From Acidisphaera sp035272265 (GTDB lineage: Bacteria; Pseudomonadota; Alphaproteobacteria; Acetobacterales; Acetobacteraceae), in the NCBI GenBank assembly GCA_035272265.1, contig DATEQV010000141.1:1-16863 (forward strand): a stretch of DNA of 16,863 nt, read 5' to 3'. The notes beneath the pieces were generated by a model, which saw only the letters and a list, made by a program, of their open reading frames with translations, searched no databases and was not told where the DNA came from. This document shows positions 14,035 through 16,863 of this stretch, piece by piece (positions within the stretch are counted from its first letter, which is position 1; each line of letters starts with the position of its first letter). The position numbers and the translations under genes are program-made.

Positions 14035-15813
14035 ATGAGCCCGATGGGCGACCATGCCGAGCGTCTCGCCGCGCTGCGGCGCCACATCGCGGCACTCGCC
14101 CTCGACGGGGTGATCGTGCCGCATGCGGACGAATTCCTCGGCGAAGCCGCGCCCCCGTCCTCGCAGCGCCTCGCCTGGCTGACCGGCTTCACCGGCAGCG
14201 CCGGCATCGCCGTGGTGCTCGCGCACCGCGCCGCGGTGTTCTCCGACGGGCGCTACGTCCTGCAGCTCGCGCAGCAGACTGACGCGGCGCTGTGGGAGCA
14301 GCGCCACGTCATCGACGATCCGCCGCCCGCGTGGCTCGCCTCGCACGCGCCCGGCGGGCGCATCGGCTACGACCCAAAGCTGATCGCCGCCGACGGCCTC
14401 GCCCGCTTCACCGCCGCCGGGCTGGAGATGGTTCCGATTGAAACCGACCCGGTGGATGCGATCTGGTCCGACCGGCCGCCGTCGCCCGCCGCACCCATCG
14501 TGCTGCATCCGCTCGAGCTCGCCGGCAAGGCGTCGGCGGAAAAGCGCGAGGAGATCGCCACCGCACTCCGCAAGGCCAACCAGGACGCGGCGGTGCTGAC
14601 CGATCCGGCCTCGGTCGCCTGGCTGCTCAACCTGCGCGGCGCCGATCTGCCGAACACGCCGTTCGCGCTCGCCTTCGCCATCCTGCGCGCCGACGGCAGC
14701 GTCGATCTGTTCGCCGACGCCGCCCGCATCGCGCCCGACCTGCGCGAGAGCTTCGGCAACGCCGTCTCCGTGCGTCCGCCGGACGAACTCGCCGCCGCGC
14801 TCGATGCGCTGGCCGGCAAGCGCGTGCGCGTCGATCCCGCCGCCTCGCCGGTCTGGTTCAGCCAGCGCCTGCGCGCCGCCGGCGCCGATGTCGTCGCCGA
14901 GCCCGATCCCTGCGCGCTGCCCAAGGCGCGCAAGAACCTCGCCGAGCAATACGGCATGCGGGTCGCGCACGCGCGCGACGCCATCGCCGTCTGCCGCTTC
15001 CTGCACGGGCTCGACCGCCACGCCCATCTCGGCACGGAAACCGAGCTGTCGGCCGCCGCGCAGCTGCTCGCGTTGCGGGCCGAGCTGCCGGGCTTCCGCG
15101 GCGAAAGCTTCCCCGCGATCTCCGGCGCGGGCGAGCACGGCGCGATCATTCACTACCGCGCCACCGAGGCGAGCGACCGCACGCTGCACCCCGACGAGCT
15201 CTATCTGATCGACAGCGGCGGCCAGTATCCCGACGGCACGACCGACATCACCCGCACCGTCTGGACCGGCCGCGGTACGGCGCCCGCGTCGGTGCGCGCC
15301 GACGTCACGCGCGTGCTGAAGGGCCACATCGCCATCGCCACGCTGGTCTTTCCGCGCGGCGTCGCCGGACCGCACATCGACGCCTTCGCGCGGCGCGCGC
15401 TGTGGGACGCCGGGCTCGACTACGACCACGGCACCGGGCATGGCGTCGGCAGCTACCTGTCCGTGCACGAAGGCCCCGCGAGCATCTCGCGCAACGCGCG
15501 GCCGATCCCGCTCGAGATCGGCATGGTGCTGTCCAACGAGCCCGGCCTGTATCGCCCCGGCGCCTACGGCATTCGCCTCGAGAACCTGCTGCTGGTCGAA
15601 GAAGCGTCCAACGCCGGCGACCGTCCCTGGCTGCGCTTCGCCACCCTGACGCTGGCGCCGTTCGACCGCCGCCTGATCGATCCCGGCCTGCTCGATCCCG
15701 CCGAACGCGCCTGGGTGGATGCCTACCACGCCCGCGTGCTGGCCGAGATCGGGCCGACGCTGCCGCCCGACGATCGTCCCTGGCTCGCCGCCGCCTGCGC
15801 CCTGCTGGCCTGA
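14035..15813 (+). CDS. Xaa-Pro aminopeptidase, three-domain aminopeptidase P family (M24B)
   Basis: This cytoplasmic metalloprotease removes an N-terminal residue next to proline. The 592-residue protein has two creatinase-like N-terminal domains (LTGFTGSAGIAVV, FSDGRYVLQ, DPASVAWLLNLRG) and a C-terminal pita-bread M24 domain. Its dinuclear metal ligands are visible: Asp393 and Asp404 in DSGGQYPDGTTD, His469 in GTGHGVGSYL, Glu502 in SNEPG and Glu516 in IRLEN. The length and spacing match the longer, XPNPEP1-like type rather than the roughly 440-residue E. coli PepP. ATG 14035 is preferred; a TTG at 14017 and an ATG at 14044 are alternatives, and no strong ribosome binding site settles it. The upstream region is shared with the divergent DUF1127 gene. 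Confidence 0.92.
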   Translation: MSPMGDHAERLAALRRHIAALALDGVIVPHADEFLGEAAPPSSQRLAWLTGFTGSAGIAVVLAHRAAVFSDGRYVLQLAQQTDAALWEQRHVIDDPPPAWLASHAPGGRIGYDPKLIAADGLARFTAAGLEMVPIETDPVDAIWSDRPPSPAAPIVLHPLELAGKASAEKREEIATALRKANQDAAVLTDPASVAWLLNLRGADLPNTPFALAFAILRADGSVDLFADAARIAPDLRESFGNAVSVRPPDELAAALDALAGKRVRVDPAASPVWFSQRLRAAGADVVAEPDPCALPKARKNLAEQYGMRVAHARDAIAVCRFLHGLDRHAHLGTETELSAAAQLLALRAELPGFRGESFPAISGAGEHGAIIHYRATEASDRTLHPDELYLIDSGGQYPDGTTDITRTVWTGRGTAPASVRADVTRVLKGHIAIATLVFPRGVAGPHIDAFARRALWDAGLDYDHGTGHGVGSYLSVHEGPASISRNARPIPLEIGMVLSNEPGLYRPGAYGIRLENLLLVEEASNAGDRPWLRFATLTLAPFDRRLIDPGLLDPAERAWVDAYHARVLAEIGPTLPPDDRPWLAAACALLA

Positions 15814-15827
15814 CCGGACCCGAAATG

Positions 15828-15874
15828 ACCGGGCGAGTCGCCCGGTGTGGGCGCCGAGTCGCCGGTTTTCCGGC
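15828..15874 (+). terminator. Terminator-like pair of hairpins after the aminopeptidase gene
   Basis: ACCGGGCG, loop AGT, CGCCCGGT forms an eight-pair stem at 15828-15846. GCCGG-TTTT-CCGGC at 15861-15874 is a second stem, followed by CTTTTCC. Together they fit a weak intrinsic terminator about 15-60 nt past the stop codon. Confidence 0.5.
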
Positions 15875-15940
15875 CTTTTCCGGGCCTTCCCGCGCCCCCG
15901 CTCTGTGTCCGCCGGGACGCGCTTTCGCCTTGTTCGTCCG

Positions 15941-15967
15941 TGGTTTAGCCGGAAAGCCCCGTAAAAT
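15941..15967 (+). promoter_or_regulatory. Candidate promoter of the HU-like gene
   Basis: TAAAAT at 15962-15967 matches TATAAT at five of six positions and stands out in GC-rich DNA. A weak TGGTTT at 15941-15946 lies 15 bp upstream. Transcription would begin near 15974, giving a leader of roughly 85 nt with a hairpin. Confidence 0.4.
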
Positions 15968-16012
15968 CGGCGTTTTGGACCCTCGAGGCTCTTGAAGGGC
16001 CGGAAAATGCGT

Positions 16013-16037
16013 GATTCTGTGCGGCAAGCACGGAATC
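16013..16037 (+). other. Leader hairpin just upstream of the HU-like gene's ribosome binding site
   Basis: GATTCTGTGC pairs with GCACGGAATC (ten pairs including one G-U) around loop GGCAA. It ends 5 nt before the Shine-Dalgarno GAAGGAGA (16043-16050). It may influence mRNA stability or translation. Confidence 0.45.
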
Positions 16038-16057
16038 GATACGAAGGAGACGATCCG

Positions 16058-16450
16058 ATGGCTATGCCCACCAAGAAAGCTGCGGCTCCCGCCAAGAAGG
16101 CCGCCCCTGCGAAGAAGGCTGCACCGGCGAAGAAGGCCGCGCCCGCCAAGGGCGGGGCCGCGAAGCCGCCGGGCGGCACGGTGACGCTGAAGAACATCAG
16201 CGCGCATCTCGCCGAGACCCATGGCATGCCGAAGAAGCAGACCGAGACGCTGCTCTCCGACATGGTCGACAGCATGGTCGACCACCTCAAGCGTGGCGAT
16301 CGCATCCGCATCGGCGGCTTCGGCATCCTGCAGGTTCGCGCGCGTCCCGCCCGCATGGGCCGCAACCCGGCGACCGGCGAGCAGATCCAGATCAAGGCCA
16401 GCAAGAAGGTGGCCTTCCGTCCCGCCAAGGAATTGAAGGAAGCCGTCTGA
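16058..16450 (+). CDS. HU-family DNA-binding protein with N-terminal Lys/Ala/Pro-rich tail
   Basis: This 130-residue nucleoid protein has two parts. Residues 1-40 are a basic, disordered tail with AAPAKK repeats, like histone H1 tails. Residues 41-130 are an HU/IHF-type domain: a helical dimerisation part (LKNISAHLAETHGMPKKQTE), then RIGGFGILQVRARPARMGRNPATGE, the DNA-gripping arm with the HU signature RNPATGE, ending KVAFRPAKELKEAV. GAAGGAGA lies 7 nt before the ATG at 16058; the frame is open further upstream to 15992 but that part lacks such a site. Proteins of mycobacterial HupB type carry PAKKA repeats at the C-terminus, whereas here they are N-terminal. DNA compaction or DNA protection is inferred from the family. 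Confidence 0.9.
   Translation: MAMPTKKAAAPAKKAAPAKKAAPAKKAAPAKGGAAKPPGGTVTLKNISAHLAETHGMPKKQTETLLSDMVDSMVDHLKRGDRIRIGGFGILQVRARPARMGRNPATGEQIQIKASKKVAFRPAKELKEAV
16073..16150 (+). repeat. In-frame 18-bp repeats encoding the Lys-Lys-Ala-Ala-Pro-Ala tail
   Basis: Three 18-bp units starting AAGAAGGC (16094, 16112, 16130) follow a 21-bp variant unit at 16073. They differ mainly at third codon positions, so protein sequence is kept while DNA identity has drifted. Copy number could change by slippage. Confidence 0.85.
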
Positions 16451-16463
16451 CGTCCGCGCCGGC

Positions 16464-16484
16464 CCGGCGGCGTAACGCCGCCGG
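16464..16484 (+). terminator. Strong GC hairpin after the HU-like gene
   Basis: CCGGCGGCG, loop TAA, CGCCGCCGG forms nine perfect pairs starting 14 nt after the stop codon. No T-run follows, so termination may be partial or the stem may protect the mRNA 3' end. Confidence 0.55.
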
Positions 16485-16559
16485 TGCTCTGCTGGCGCCC
16501 TGCCTCGGCTGACGCCTATTCTGCTCCCATGCCTGCCAACGCGGGCGAGGGAGAACGCC

Positions 16560-16863
16560 ATGCGATTCAACCGCAGCCATCGTCCGGCGCGCCTGCTCGC
16601 GGGGTCGCTGATGGTGCTGGCGCCGTTCGCGGCGCGGGCCGATCTGGCGCTGTCGTCCAACGACGCGCACACCGTGCTGAACGAGAAGAACGCGCAGGTC
16701 GCGGTGCTGAACGCGCCGCCGGACAGCGTGACGGTCATCGATCTCGGCGTCTTCCCGCCGCGCGTGACCGGCAGCTTCGATGCGCCCGGCAGCGTCGTCG
16801 GGCCGCCGACCGCCGTGTGGCTCGCCGCCGACGAAAGCTGGGCGATCGTCACGTCGGCAACCA
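16560..16863 (+). CDS. Secreted protein, probable beta-propeller, N-terminal 101 residues, cut by window end
   Basis: AGGGAG lies 6 nt before the ATG at 16560. The protein begins with a Sec-type signal peptide: basic MRFNRSHRPARLL, a hydrophobic core, and probable cleavage after FAARA (about residue 27). The mature part has NAPPDSVTVIDLG and PPTAVWLAADESWAIVTSA, which resemble the repeating blades of YVTN/YncE-type beta-propeller proteins. No function can be given from this fragment. It follows the HU-like gene after a hairpin and probably has its own transcript. Confidence 0.65.
   Translation, partial: MRFNRSHRPARLLAGSLMVLAPFAARADLALSSNDAHTVLNEKNAQVAVLNAPPDSVTVIDLGVFPPRVTGSFDAPGSVVGPPTAVWLAADESWAIVTSAT

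Noticed and set aside
13960..16428. An 822-codon minus-strand open frame across the aminopeptidase and HU-like genes
   Set aside because: It runs antisense through two well supported genes and through their terminators; low-complexity content only.

Overview
This is a GC-rich window with dense GC-rich codon use and short intergenic gaps. It most resembles an alphaproteobacterium, possibly Rhodospirillales or Acetobacteraceae. That placement is an inference from a DUF1127 protein, a lone mlaA-mlaC pair whose MlaC has a Tat-like signal, a FixK/FNR-type box and the base composition; no rRNA or other marker is present.

Left part (1-6826), anaerobic carbon and energy metabolism. On the minus strand, running off the left edge, is the N-terminal part of a methylmalonyl-CoA mutase small subunit (mutA). 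It starts at a TTG that has a clear ribosome binding site. Divergent from it lies a plus-strand run: GTP-dependent PEP carboxykinase (pckG) followed by a complete E. coli-type four-subunit fumarate reductase (frdA, frdB, frdC, frdD). Between them is an exact FNR/FixK half-site pair, TTGAT-N4-ATCAA, at 1167-1180. PEP + CO2 to oxaloacetate, fumarate to succinate, and succinyl-CoA to methylmalonyl-CoA are steps of a reductive succinate/propionate route. The shared oxygen-responsive box suggests the three functions are switched on together when oxygen is low. The pckG N-terminus carries an internal diverged duplication plus a perfect 15-bp tandem repeat.

Middle (6827-10457). frdD converges with mlaC. 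Between them is a compact palindromic element (6913-7036) with inverted GCTAGTGTCC ends, and its right end overlaps the mlaC stop codon. On the minus strand follow mlaC and mlaA, the periplasmic and outer-membrane parts of phospholipid (Mla) transport. Then come metF on the plus strand and, convergent to it, a HEPN-MNT toxin-antitoxin pair whose promoter predicts a leaderless mRNA.

Right part (10458-16863). A uvrD/pcrA-type helicase overlaps prmA (ribosomal protein L11 methyltransferase) by 4 nt. A minus-strand DUF1127 protein and a plus-strand three-domain aminopeptidase P share a divergent control region rich in small palindromes. Next is an HU-family DNA-binding protein with an N-terminal Lys/Ala/Pro histone-H1-like tail, and finally the start of a secreted protein, probably a beta-propeller, cut by the window end.

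I saw no tRNA, rRNA, CRISPR array or transposase gene. The best candidates for something undescribed are the FNR-linked mutA/pckG/frd module, the two-unit palindromic element at 6913-7036, and the duplicated N-terminus of PckG.
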